Below are positions 1 to 6,413 of a stretch of DNA of 32,800 nt, in pieces. Location of the stretch: contig JAFVBP010000321.1 of the NCBI GenBank assembly GCA_017479925.1, positions 1-32,800 of the forward strand, given 5' to 3'. The stretch is from Selenomonadaceae bacterium. Its GTDB lineage: Bacteria; Bacillota; Negativicutes; Selenomonadales; Selenomonadaceae. The notes below the pieces were generated by a model. It was not told the DNA's origin, searched no databases, and was given only the letters and a program-made list of their open reading frames with translations. The position numbers and the translations under genes were made by a program. Each line of letters starts with the position of its first letter. The first letter of the stretch is position 1.

Positions 1-770
1 CACTCCGAATGCACGCGAACCAAAACGTTCGACTTGCCCGCCACGTCGCCTTTGACAAGCGCAAGGTGACATTTGCCGTCAAGCGTGCTTTCGTAAGCCT
101 TGAGCCGAAAACGCCCGTACTTGCTGGGAAAGTCCACGTCGGCAATTTGCTTGACGAATTTTTCCGTGCGCTTGCGATATTCAATCAGCCCGCGAACGGT
201 GATGATATTTAAGCCGTGCTTTGACGCGAACTTTTTGAGATTTTCCGTGCGCATCATGTGACCGTCGTCGTCCATGATTTCGCAGCACAGTCCTGCGGGA
301 TAAAAGCCCGCCAGTCGCGCAAGGTCGGTCGTTGTCTCCGTGTGACCGGCGCGACGCAAAACTCCGCCTTCAACCGAACGCAACGGAAAGACGTGCCCCG
401 GTCGACGAAAACTTGACGATTTCGCGTCGGGGTCGAGCAACAATTTAATCGTGCGGCAACGTTCGTAAGCGGAAATGCCCGTGTCCGTGTCGAAGGCGTC
501 AATTGACACCGTGAAGGCCGTCTCGTGATTGTCGGTGTTGTTGGCAACCATTTGACCGATTTCGAGTTCATCGAGCCGCTTGCCGTCAATCGGCGTGCAA
601 ATCAAACCTTTGGCGTGCGTCGCCATAAAATTTATGTCGGCAGGCGTGACGGTTTCGGCGGCAACAATCAAGTCGCCTTCGTTTTCGCGGTCTTCGTCGT
701 CGACAACAACAACCATCTTGCCGCGCTTAATGTCGTCAATCGCCTGCTCAATCGTCGCAAAATCGCTCAT
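1..770 (-). CDS. ribBA: Bifunctional 3,4-dihydroxy-2-butanone-4-phosphate synthase / GTP cyclohydrolase II, cut by left edge
   Basis: This enzyme supplies both precursors of riboflavin: RibB makes dihydroxybutanone phosphate from ribulose 5-phosphate and RibA opens GTP. The ATG at 770-768 opens a frame that stays open to the window edge (256 codons). The RibB domain is complete: DDEDRENEGDL at residues 24-34, GLICTP near 55-60, RPGHVFPLR at 123-131 and a CEIMDDDG stretch near 163-170. The RibA domain starts near residue 200 and stops at VRVHSE, just before the zinc-binding cysteine region of the family, which lies outside the window. One family position reads TETTTDL where TEAAVDL is usual. 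It lies 18 bp downstream of the PIN gene and probably belongs to the ribE transcript. No FMN riboswitch was recognised. Confidence 0.95.
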   Translation of the reverse strand, partial: MSDFATIEQAIDDIKRGKMVVVVDDEDRENEGDLIVAAETVTPADINFMATHAKGLICTPIDGKRLDELEIGQMVANNTDNHETAFTVSIDAFDTDTGISAYERCRTIKLLLDPDAKSSSFRRPGHVFPLRSVEGGVLRRAGHTETTTDLARLAGFYPAGLCCEIMDDDGHMMRTENLKKFASKHGLNIITVRGLIEYRKRTEKFVKQIADVDFPSKYGRFRLKAYESTLDGKCHLALVKGDVAGKSNVLVRVHSE

Positions 771-788
771 AAAAATTGTTCACCTCAA

Positions 789-1211
789 TCAGTTTTCGCG
801 CCAGTTCGCAAGTTTCAAACCGTCGACGCGTTCAAAATGCCGAATGTTCGCCGTGACGAGTGTGCAGTCGTTTACAATCGCAGTCGCCGCGATAAAAATG
901 TCGTCGTCCTCAATTTGGCAACCTCTGTGCAGTTGGTCGTAAATGTCGGTCGCCTTTTCAATGACTTCGTAGCTGTCCCTGTCAAAGAAAAGATGCCGAA
1001 ATTTACTGTACAGCGCATGAAAATCTCTCAGACGACGAGTTTTGCCCGCCGCTTTGAGTCCGCGAACAATTTCGTAATAAGCAATCGTCGGTATGAAAAT
1101 CAAATTGTCATCGTTCAAAGCCGTGTTCCAATTTTTGATAACAGTGGCGTTTCCGTGCATGAAGTCGCTTATGACGTTCGTGTCGAGGCAGTATTTAATC
1201 GGTGTCAACAT
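789..1211 (-). CDS. PIN-domain ribonuclease toxin, VapC/FitB-like
   Basis: A 140-residue single PIN domain, the usual length for VapC toxins, which are Mg-dependent RNases. Likely acidic active-site residues are D10 (in LDTNVISDF), E47, and D102-D104 (in EDDDIFIAA), with the conserved TANIRHF segment at 120-126. The ATG overlaps the end of the preceding 85-residue gene by 7 nt, as in many toxin-antitoxin pairs. The pair lies between ribE and ribBA on the same strand. The family is clear; toxicity and pairing are inferred. Confidence 0.85.
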   Translation of the reverse strand: MLTPIKYCLDTNVISDFMHGNATVIKNWNTALNDDNLIFIPTIAYYEIVRGLKAAGKTRRLRDFHALYSKFRHLFFDRDSYEVIEKATDIYDQLHRGCQIEDDDIFIAATAIVNDCTLVTANIRHFERVDGLKLANWREN

Positions 1212-1462
1212 GCCGCTGCCCTCCGTGCTTCTTTGGCGTCCATGATCGCGAAGAATTCAGCCAAGTCGTCGATGTTTTCGGCACACGCTTTTTGGAAAGT
1301 TGCCAGTGCCGCAAGTTGCTGCGCTTTGCGTTCTTCGGGCGACAATTTGTCAAGCTTGTTTTCGTCGTGTTTCTCTCTGAGTACTGCCACGTCGGACTTG
1401 AGTTTTTTGATGTCCGATTGAATTTCGGCAAGCATCTGCAAAATTTTTTCGTCGTTCGACAT
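1205..1462 (-). CDS. Small coiled-coil protein, candidate antitoxin for the PIN toxin
   Basis: An 85-residue protein with a good ribosome site (GGAGG) upstream of its ATG. Residues about 5-30 form a heptad-like helix rich in I, L and K, likely a coiled coil. The rest is charged and helical. No ribbon-helix-helix, AbrB or Phd fold is recognisable, so it is not a textbook VapB. Its position directly before and overlapping the PIN gene suggests the antitoxin partner. That role is inferred from context only. Confidence 0.6.
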   Translation of the reverse strand: MSNDEKILQMLAEIQSDIKKLKSDVAVLREKHDENKLDKLSPEERKAQQLAALATFQKACAENIDDLAEFFAIMDAKEARRAAAC

Positions 1463-1478
1463 GATAAAAACCTCCGTT

Positions 1479-2105
1479 TCATAAAAAACCGTTCGCAGTC
1501 AAAAAATCCGTCGTCACGTCGGGCGAAGTTTTAAACGTCATCAATCGTTCGACGTACTTCGCCAAAACGTCCGTTTCAATGTTGACGGCGGAACCTGCGC
1601 GTTTGGCTTGAAAGTTCGTGACCGTTCGCGTATGCGGAATCATCGACACGCTGAAATTTTCGTTAGCCGCGTCGACGACCGTCAAGCTGATACCGTCGAG
1701 AGCAACGGAACCTTTGGGCGCAATCTGTTTGAGCAGATGACTTTCCGCCGAAACGTCGACGACAAGCGCGTTGCCTTCGGGGCGGATGCTTAAAATTTTT
1801 CCGACGCCGTCAATGTGTCCGCTGACGATGTGCCCGCCGAATCTGCCGCCGACTTGCAAAGCGCGTTCAAGGTTGACAGCTCCGCCGCGTTTGAGTTCGT
1901 TAAGCGAAGTCTTGCGAAAAGTTTCGGGCATAACGTCCGCCGCAAAAAAATCCGCGCCGAAATCGACGACCGTCAAGCAAATGCCGTTCGTGTTGATACT
2001 GTCGCCGATTTTCACGTCCGAAAGCACTTTCGCACAGGAAATTTCGATTCGCCCGCCGTCGAAACTTTTGAGCCGCCCGACTTCTTCGACAATGCCCGTG
2101 AACAT
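1479..2105 (-). CDS. ribE: Riboflavin synthase, alpha subunit
   Basis: This enzyme dismutates two 6,7-dimethyl-8-ribityllumazine molecules to riboflavin. The 208 residues are close to the usual length and show the family's duplicated lumazine-binding barrel: repeat 1 from MFTGIVEEVG at the N terminus, repeat 2 from about residue 95 after GGHIVSGHIDGVG, each with an SINTNGICLTV or ALDGISLTV type segment. A GAGGTGA ribosome site precedes the ATG. It is followed by the small-protein/PIN pair and then ribBA. A ribD or ribH gene is not visible here, so the pathway must be completed elsewhere or beyond the left edge. Confidence 0.95.
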   Translation of the reverse strand: MFTGIVEEVGRLKSFDGGRIEISCAKVLSDVKIGDSINTNGICLTVVDFGADFFAADVMPETFRKTSLNELKRGGAVNLERALQVGGRFGGHIVSGHIDGVGKILSIRPEGNALVVDVSAESHLLKQIAPKGSVALDGISLTVVDAANENFSVSMIPHTRTVTNFQAKRAGSAVNIETDVLAKYVERLMTFKTSPDVTTDFLTANGFL

Positions 2106-2114
2106 TAGATCACC

Positions 2115-2774
2115 TCAGTAAAAAATCTGCGCGACGTTAAAGTTTTGAGCCGCGTCGTCCCACGTGAAACGAAATTCGCCTTCGGGCTGCGAATCGCCGT
2201 CCCAATGCCAACGCCGATAAGTCACGACAATAGCGTTGCCCGCGCAGGTTGGCACGTCATAAATAATACTGCCGTCGAGTTTGTAGCCGTCATTGCCGCC
2301 GAAATATTCATCGCTCAACTTTTTGCTGTCGACGAAAACAAACCACTTGCCGCCGCGTTGACCGAGAATTTTTAAATCGGTCGTGCAGTAATTGTGATAC
2401 AGTGCGTACAAAGTCAAGCCGTCGCCGTCGATTCGGAAAATTTCCTTGAACGAAGCGTTGTGCGACAAAACCAAGTCGTTCGCGCCGCCGAAATCCATTA
2501 CGTCAAGATAATCCGCGTCGAAGTCGTAGCGGCAAACCAGTTCGCCGAAACGCGCCGTGCCGATTTTGTAAGTCGTGACGTTGCCGACCTCTTCGCGGTA
2601 AGGCGTGCCGTCGTTTGAAGTCGCGCCGTTGATTATAAAGCCGTTGTACGGTGCCTGCGCGGGGAAGCCGATTTCGCCGATTTTGACGGGCTGCCGAAAC
2701 GTCATTGCCAAAGCCGTCTGCGCGACGAAAAGCACGCTCAACATGACGGCGACAAAAAATTTTTTCACGTGCAT
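2115..2774 (-). CDS. Secreted protein of unknown function
   Basis: A 219-residue protein. The start at 2774 is preferred over in-frame starts upstream because GGAGTG lies just before it and because the protein then begins with a clean signal peptide: MHVKK, a hydrophobic stretch (VAVMLSVLFVAQ) and an ALA-type cleavage site near residue 23. The mature part is rich in aromatic residues and aspartate, with two cysteines, and resembles a small beta-rich periplasmic protein. I do not recognise the family. It ends 9 bp before ribE, so it may be cotranscribed with the riboflavin genes, but no functional link can be read from the sequence. Confidence 0.75.
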   Translation of the reverse strand: MHVKKFFVAVMLSVLFVAQTALAMTFRQPVKIGEIGFPAQAPYNGFIINGATSNDGTPYREEVGNVTTYKIGTARFGELVCRYDFDADYLDVMDFGGANDLVLSHNASFKEIFRIDGDGLTLYALYHNYCTTDLKILGQRGGKWFVFVDSKKLSDEYFGGNDGYKLDGSIIYDVPTCAGNAIVVTYRRWHWDGDSQPEGEFRFTWDDAAQNFNVAQIFY

Positions 2775-2784
2775 CACTCCAATC

Positions 2785-2818
2785 AAAAACCGCCTCGAAG
2801 TTGTGACACTTCGGGCGG
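2785..2818 (-). terminator. Hairpin plus T-run in the leader of the secreted-protein gene
   Basis: On the minus strand an 11 bp stem with one bulge (CCGCC/GGCGG and CGAAGT/ACTTCG, 6 nt loop) is followed by five Ts. It lies only a few bases before the GGAGTG ribosome site of the gene starting at 2774. It could terminate transcripts arriving from the hydrolase operon or act as an attenuator. Confidence 0.6.
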
Positions 2819-2883
2819 GAAATTTTTCAACATAATTTGAACGCGGTCGACGAATAAAATTTTTCGCGACGATGGAGCGCGCA

Positions 2884-2910
2884 AATTGTTCTCCCGCTTT
2901 CAAAGCGGGC
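2884..2910 (+). repeat. Palindromic junction element, copy R1
   Basis: Core AATTGTTCTCCCGCTTTC followed by the inverted half (CCCGCTTT/AAAGCGGG, 2893-2909). It is one of six copies in the window and lacks an obvious flanking duplication. Confidence 0.75.
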
Positions 2911-2971
2911 GCCCCAAGTTTCGCGATAAAAGATAGCACCATTGCCGTATGCTGTCAAATGTTGCGTGTCT

Positions 2972-3077
2972 GTTACTTTCTTTTGGCAGCAAAAGAAAGT
3001 AACCAAAGAAAACTGCGCCCGCAGTGAAACCGTCCCGGTTTCAACGCGTGCGGTTGCGGCCGTCATCCGTGACGGCC
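2972..3077 (+). repeat. Composite three-hairpin element, copy A
   Basis: Three successive inverted repeats: a perfect 13 bp stem starting GTTACTTTC (2972-2984 with 2991-3003), a GAAACC/GGTTTC hairpin (3026-3042), and GGCCGTCA/TGACGGCC (3058-3077). The same three hairpins in reverse order and orientation occur at 4963-5059. It lies just downstream of the hydrolase stop codon and may also end transcription there. Confidence 0.85.
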
Positions 3078-3093
3078 GGATTTTCGTCGCGGG

Positions 3094-3729
3094 TCAGTCG
3101 AAGAAGTTCACGCGGCTGAAAAAATATTTCTCGTCGGCAACGGTCGTCGGTTCGCTGTGCCCGCTCAACAAAACCGTGTCGTCGGGCAGGGCGAAAACTT
3201 TTTCGGTTATCGTGTCGTGAAGCTCGGCGGGGTTGCCTCCGTAAAAATCCGTGCGTCCGATTGACGCTCGAAAAATCGTGTCGCCGACGAACGCCGCAGA
3301 ATTTTTCGCGCTGTAATAAATCGCTCCGTCGGTCGTGTGACCCGGCGCGGCAATCAGCGTCAACGAAAAATCGTCGCTCAAGGCAAGTTTCGCGCCGTCG
3401 TCCAAAAAGTTCACGTCGTCAAGCACGATGTCCAAGCCGAATTGGTCGGACAAATTCCAACGCGGGCTTTTGACGTATTGAACGCCGTTTTTGTGCATGA
3501 AGACGGGAACTTTCAACTCGCGACGAATTTTTTCAACCGCACCGATGTGATCGAAGTGTCCGTGCGTCAACAAAATTTTTTCAATCGTCCAGCCGCGTTC
3601 GTCGACGATTTTCAGCAACTTGTCGGCTTGCGCACCGGGGTCAATCAAAAATCCGCGACCGCTTGAGTCGTCGACGAAAAAATACGCGTTGACGGGGAAA
3701 ATCGCGCTGACTTCGGCAAGCAGAATCAT
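3094..3729 (-). CDS. Metallo-beta-lactamase-fold hydrolase, glyoxalase II-like
   Basis: A 211-residue cytoplasmic enzyme of the short YcbL/GloB-like subgroup, probably a thioester hydrolase binding two metals. The signature THGHFDH gives ligands H56, H58, D60 and H61, followed by H131 in APGHT, D150 in VGDTIF and H191 in LSGHSEPTT. All expected ligands are present and the length is typical. A GAGGTG ribosome site precedes the ATG. It is the last gene of a three-gene minus-strand cluster, 9 bp after the FrnE-like gene. The substrate cannot be told from sequence. Confidence 0.9.
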   Translation of the reverse strand: MILLAEVSAIFPVNAYFFVDDSSGRGFLIDPGAQADKLLKIVDERGWTIEKILLTHGHFDHIGAVEKIRRELKVPVFMHKNGVQYVKSPRWNLSDQFGLDIVLDDVNFLDDGAKLALSDDFSLTLIAAPGHTTDGAIYYSAKNSAAFVGDTIFRASIGRTDFYGGNPAELHDTITEKVFALPDDTVLLSGHSEPTTVADEKYFFSRVNFFD

Positions 3730-3738
3730 GTCGGCACC

Positions 3739-4308
3739 TCAGTGACAGCCGTCCGCGTCGCAGACCAAACCGTCAAAAAACTTTTCGTCGAGTTCTTCGG
3801 TAAGAATTTTTCGCAGGGACGCCGTCATAAATTCGGTCGGTTGCGCGCCGCTGATTGCATACTTGCCGTTTATGACGAAGTAAGGCACGCCGTGAATGCC
3901 GTAAGCCGTCGCCTGTTGCTCGTCGTCGCGAACTTCGGCGGCAAATTCGTCGCCCGCCAAAAAAGTTTCGACTTCGACAGCGTCAAGCCCGCACTCGACG
4001 GCGATTTTTTTCAGAACGTCGAAGTCGGCAAGCGCAAGGTTTTTCGTGAAGTAAGCGTCGAAAAGTTTCTCGACAATCTCGTCGTGTCCGCGAACGTGCG
4101 CGAATTTCGTCAAACGCAACGCGTCGAAAGTGTTGGTATTGCGCGTTGTCGCATAATTGAAGTCCAAACCTTCGGCGCGACCCATCTCGGAAATTTCGTC
4201 GATTCGTGCGCGTGCGTCTTCAACTGTCAAGCCGTATTTTTCGGCGAAACGGTCTTGCGTCGACGAAACGACTTCACGCGGAGCCGTCGGGTCAAGCTCA
4301 ATTTTCAT
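3739..4308 (-). CDS. FrnE-like DsbA-family protein lacking the catalytic N-terminal segment
   Basis: From residue 5 on (LDPTAPRE) this 189-residue protein matches the thioredoxin-fold FrnE/2-hydroxychromene-2-carboxylate isomerase-like family: helical insert, then the cis-proline segment GIHGVPYFVING (P142), and a family-like CDADGC near the C terminus. Family members normally start with MKIE-type residues followed by about 40 residues containing CPFC or CPWC before this point. Here MKIE is joined directly to LDPTAP, so the first beta strand and the CxxC are gone. The ATG has a good GGAGGT site, so this is not a wrong start choice. The start overlaps the preceding gene by 11 nt. It is expressed in principle but is unlikely to be a disulfide oxidoreductase. 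Confidence 0.85.
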   Translation of the reverse strand: MKIELDPTAPREVVSSTQDRFAEKYGLTVEDARARIDEISEMGRAEGLDFNYATTRNTNTFDALRLTKFAHVRGHDEIVEKLFDAYFTKNLALADFDVLKKIAVECGLDAVEVETFLAGDEFAAEVRDDEQQATAYGIHGVPYFVINGKYAISGAQPTEFMTASLRKILTEELDEKFFDGLVCDADGCH

Positions 4309-4918
4309 GCGACAAACCTCCGAACAAAATCAATCCGCCGCGACGTTGATAGCCCGTGTCCCACAGCGTCGCCAAGTCAAACCAGCGTCCGACGCCGTAA
4401 GTGACAGCCTTGACGAAAAATTTCCCGTCGCGCTCGTCGTAAGCGTTCAAGATAAACCAGTGCCAATTATAATCTTCCAGCGACGGCTCGCGGTGATTCA
4501 AAATCAAACACGGTATCGGGAAGCCCGCGTCAATTTGTCGGCGGACAATTTCGCGTGTGTCGTCGTAAGATTTTTCGCCCTGCCAAGGTGCCAACGTCAG
4601 CGAAGTTTCTTTATGGTCACGCAAAAATCTGCCGTAGCCGTCAAGATAAATTTCCAGCTTATCGACGCCCGACCAGCGCGGGTACAGGTACGGCTCCATG
4701 ATTCGCCCGAATTCAAGGTACGCCGTTCGCGAAATGTTTTGCACGTCGAACGGGTACAAATGTCGCCCGAAATATTTCGTGAAGTAAATCGAACAGTCGC
4801 AGGCGGTTATTGCCGCGCAGCCGCCGATATACATGCCGAATTCGGTCAAGCGCGGGTACCACTCCTGTTGCCCGCCGTAGCTGTCGCCAACGTAAAAATG
4901 TTCAAGTTCGCGTTTCAA
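4298..4918 (-). CDS. C39-like papain-fold cysteine peptidase-related protein
   Basis: About 206 residues from a TTG start at 4918. An ATG seven codons upstream is less likely because GGAGGC lies inside that extension, six bases before the TTG. Near the N terminus QQEWYP and GGCAAITAC place a likely nucleophilic cysteine. Near residue 160 NWHWFILNAYD places a likely histidine and aspartate, the order of a C39/BtrH-like papain fold. There is no signal peptide or transmembrane segment. The substrate is unknown. It is the first gene of the cluster with the FrnE-like and hydrolase genes. Confidence 0.6.
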   Translation of the reverse strand: MKRELEHFYVGDSYGGQQEWYPRLTEFGMYIGGCAAITACDCSIYFTKYFGRHLYPFDVQNISRTAYLEFGRIMEPYLYPRWSGVDKLEIYLDGYGRFLRDHKETSLTLAPWQGEKSYDDTREIVRRQIDAGFPIPCLILNHREPSLEDYNWHWFILNAYDERDGKFFVKAVTYGVGRWFDLATLWDTGYQRRGGLILFGGLSHEN

Positions 4919-4962
4919 GTCGTCGCCTCCGAAATGCAATGCGAAATGTTAACCGTAACTCC

Positions 4963-5059
4963 GGCCGTCATGGATGACGGCCGCCCGCAGTTGAAACAGG
5001 ATGTTTCACCTGCGGGATGTTTTCTTTGGTTACTTTCTTTTGCGCCAAAAGAAAGTAAC
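4963..5059 (-). repeat. Composite three-hairpin element, copy B
   Basis: GGCCGTCA/TGACGGCC (4963-4982), then CCCGCAG/CTGCGGG enclosing TGAAACA/TGTTTCA (4984-5016), then the perfect 13 bp stem beginning GTTACTTTC (5029-5059). It is copy A in inverted orientation. It fills the gap between ctsR and the C39-like gene. Confidence 0.85.
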
Positions 5060-5070
5060 ACAACCCTCCG

Positions 5071-5547
5071 TCAAGTGATTTTCGCAAGCGTCGCGAATGT
5101 CGAGCGGATTAACTTTGCGCGTTCTTCGGCAGAAATTTTCTTCAGCGACTCGGACTTGTACAAATTCGCCGACATCTGCGCGACAAGTTCGGCTTCGCGC
5201 CGCGTGATGATTCGGTTGCTGAGCAGATAATCGAGCATCGTCTTGATTCGGCTGAACGGCGTGTATTCGTCAATCTCCTCAATCATTTCGCGGTACAAAA
5301 GTTGCTTGCGGTCAACCTCGTCGGCAATGACGGCAATGCGAATGTAGCCGCCCAAGCCGCGTCGCGATTCAACTGCAAAGCCGCGTTCGGTGGTGAAACG
5401 CGTGCTCAAAACGTAGCTCACCTGCGACGGCGCGCAACTGATTTCGTCGGCAACCGCCGTGCGTTTGAGTTCGATCTGCTTGTCGGCTTTGCCTTCGAGT
5501 CGGCTGAGGATATATTCTTCAATCGTGTCAGCTTTGTTGTTCAACAT
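5071..5547 (-). CDS. ctsR: CtsR, heat-shock gene repressor
   Basis: CtsR represses clp and chaperone genes in Firmicutes and is inactivated by heat or by McsB. The N-terminal winged helix includes APSQVSYVLSTRFTTERGF and the family's tetraglycine-like wing, here RRGLGGYIRI. The C-terminal part is helical. Length is about 158 residues, as usual. An ATG at 5547 is preferred over a TTG two codons upstream because GAGGTGA is optimally spaced to it. In most Firmicutes ctsR is followed by mcsA, mcsB and clpC. Here it is followed by a repeat element and unrelated genes. Confidence 0.93.
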   Translation of the reverse strand: MLNNKADTIEEYILSRLEGKADKQIELKRTAVADEISCAPSQVSYVLSTRFTTERGFAVESRRGLGGYIRIAVIADEVDRKQLLYREMIEEIDEYTPFSRIKTMLDYLLSNRIITRREAELVAQMSANLYKSESLKKISAEERAKLIRSTFATLAKIT

Positions 5548-5576
5548 AATCAATCACCTCGTCTTGATATTTTGAC

Positions 5577-5605
5577 ATTATAGCCGTCAAAAATCAAATC
5601 GGCAA
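5577..5605 (-). promoter_or_regulatory. ctsR promoter
   Basis: On the minus strand TTGCCG (-35) and TATAAT (-10) are separated by 17 bp and lie 30 bp before the ctsR ATG. The spacer contains two TTTGA-like repeats 7 bp apart, reminiscent of but not matching a CtsR operator. Confidence 0.7.
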
Positions 5606-5614
5606 GCACTTTTT

Positions 5615-5640
5615 TAATGCGTAATGCGTAATGCGTAATG
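5615..5640. repeat. Heptamer repeat ATGCGTA (ATTACGC family)
   Basis: More than three tandem units of a 7 bp repeat in the ctsR-gmhB gap. The same heptamer recurs at 20608-20870 and 29524-29555. Confidence 0.85.
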
Positions 5641-5685
5641 ATTTCGTGCAGGAATTTGTTTGAACGTCGACGAATCAAGCCGCAA

Positions 5686-5800
5686 AAAATTTCGACGGAG
5701 GCAACGTGACGTTGCATCCAATTTGAAAAGCCGTTCGACAACCGTGGCTTGTCGCTTCGGTCAAACGGTATCAAAATTTTCGACGGAGGTTTAGTGTGAC
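5686..5800 (+). repeat. Possible decayed junction-element insertion upstream of gmhB
   Basis: The stretch TTTCGACGGAGG, including the ribosome site, occurs at 5690-5701 and again at 5778-5789, both followed within a few bases by GTGAC. Between them is CGTTGCATCCAATTT, similar to the inner part of the junction elements at 6325 and 17252. The palindromic end is not conserved. Confidence 0.35.
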
Positions 5801-6310
5801 ATGAACGCTGCGGTTTTCTTCGACAGGGACGGCGTCCTCAATCATGAAGTCGGCTACCTTTGGACGATTGACAAATTCGCGTGGATTGACGGCGCACGCG
5901 ACGCCATTAAACTTTGCAACGAACGCGGATTTTTGACCGTCGTCGTCACCAATCAAGGCGGCATTGCTCGCGGACTGTACACCGCCCGCGAAGTCGACGC
6001 GCTCCATGCCTTCATGCAGGAAAGTTTGTCTCAAGTCGGCGCACACATCGACGCGTTTTATTTTTGTCCGCATCACCCCGAAGGCGTCGTTGCCGAATTC
6101 GCCGTTGCCTGCGACTGTCGAAAGCCGAAACCCGGTCTGATTCTGTGGGCGTGCCGTGAGCTTGATATTGACCCGAAACGTTCGATTTTGTTCGGCGACA
6201 GTGAACGCGACATTGAGGCGGCACAAGCGGCGGGTCTTCGTGACGGAATTTTTTTCAACGGCGGAAATCTTCGCGACGCCGTCAAAATCAACTTGGAGAA
6301 ATTATCGTGA
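5801..6310 (+). CDS. gmhB: HAD-family D-glycero-D-manno-heptose-1,7-bisphosphate 7-phosphatase
   Basis: GmhB removes the 7-phosphate during synthesis of nucleotide-activated heptose for lipopolysaccharide or other surface glycans. HAD motifs are complete: FDRDGVLN (D8, D10), TNQGG at 50-54, RKPKPG near 107-112 and GDSERD at 132-137. The CPHHP...CDC loop (C89, H91, C104, C106) is the zinc site that marks GmhB and the related histidinol phosphatases. The 169 residues are a normal length. GGAGGT precedes the ATG. A GT9 heptosyltransferase lies 5.5 kb downstream, supporting the heptose role over histidinol phosphate. The stop codon lies inside a 31 bp duplicated junction. Confidence 0.85.
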   Translation: MNAAVFFDRDGVLNHEVGYLWTIDKFAWIDGARDAIKLCNERGFLTVVVTNQGGIARGLYTAREVDALHAFMQESLSQVGAHIDAFYFCPHHPEGVVAEFAVACDCRKPKPGLILWACRELDIDPKRSILFGDSERDIEAAQAAGLRDGIFFNGGNLRDAVKINLEKLS

Positions 6311-6413
6311 GCAATTTTATCGAAGCCGCTTTAAAAGCGGCGGAACAATTGGAGTGTAACGCCACGTTATCGTCACATCTGCTGGAGAAATTATCGTGAG
6401 CAATTTTATCGAA
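6294..6413 (-). mobile_element. Junction element R2 with 31 bp direct duplications
   Basis: Positions 6294-6324 and 6383-6413 are identical (31 bp). They enclose a 58 bp element, 6325-6382, that begins with GCCGCTTTAAAAGCGGC and contains GGAACAATTGGAGTGT. The duplicated bases carry the gmhB stop and the GTG start of the next gene, which in the undisturbed junction would overlap as GTGA. Both copies keep these signals, so both genes remain intact. The first copy leaves a 30-codon vestigial frame (6307-6399). Confidence 0.85.

Noticed and set aside
525-1421. 298-codon plus-strand frame over ribBA, PIN and the small gene
   Set aside because: It crosses three genes with clear protein-family matches on the minus strand and has no motif of its own.
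2884-2910. Flanking duplication at element R1
   Set aside because: I could not find a direct repeat of the flanks; the same holds for the copy at 30730.
2775-2960. FMN riboswitch upstream of the riboflavin genes
   Set aside because: None of the conserved RFN stretches was recognised; only a simple hairpin and repeat elements are present.
2942-3220. 92-codon frame through composite element A
   Set aside because: It consists of hairpin arms and the antisense of the hydrolase gene end.
4157-5230. 357-codon plus-strand frame
   Set aside because: It spans two recognisable minus-strand genes and a hairpin element; composition artefact.
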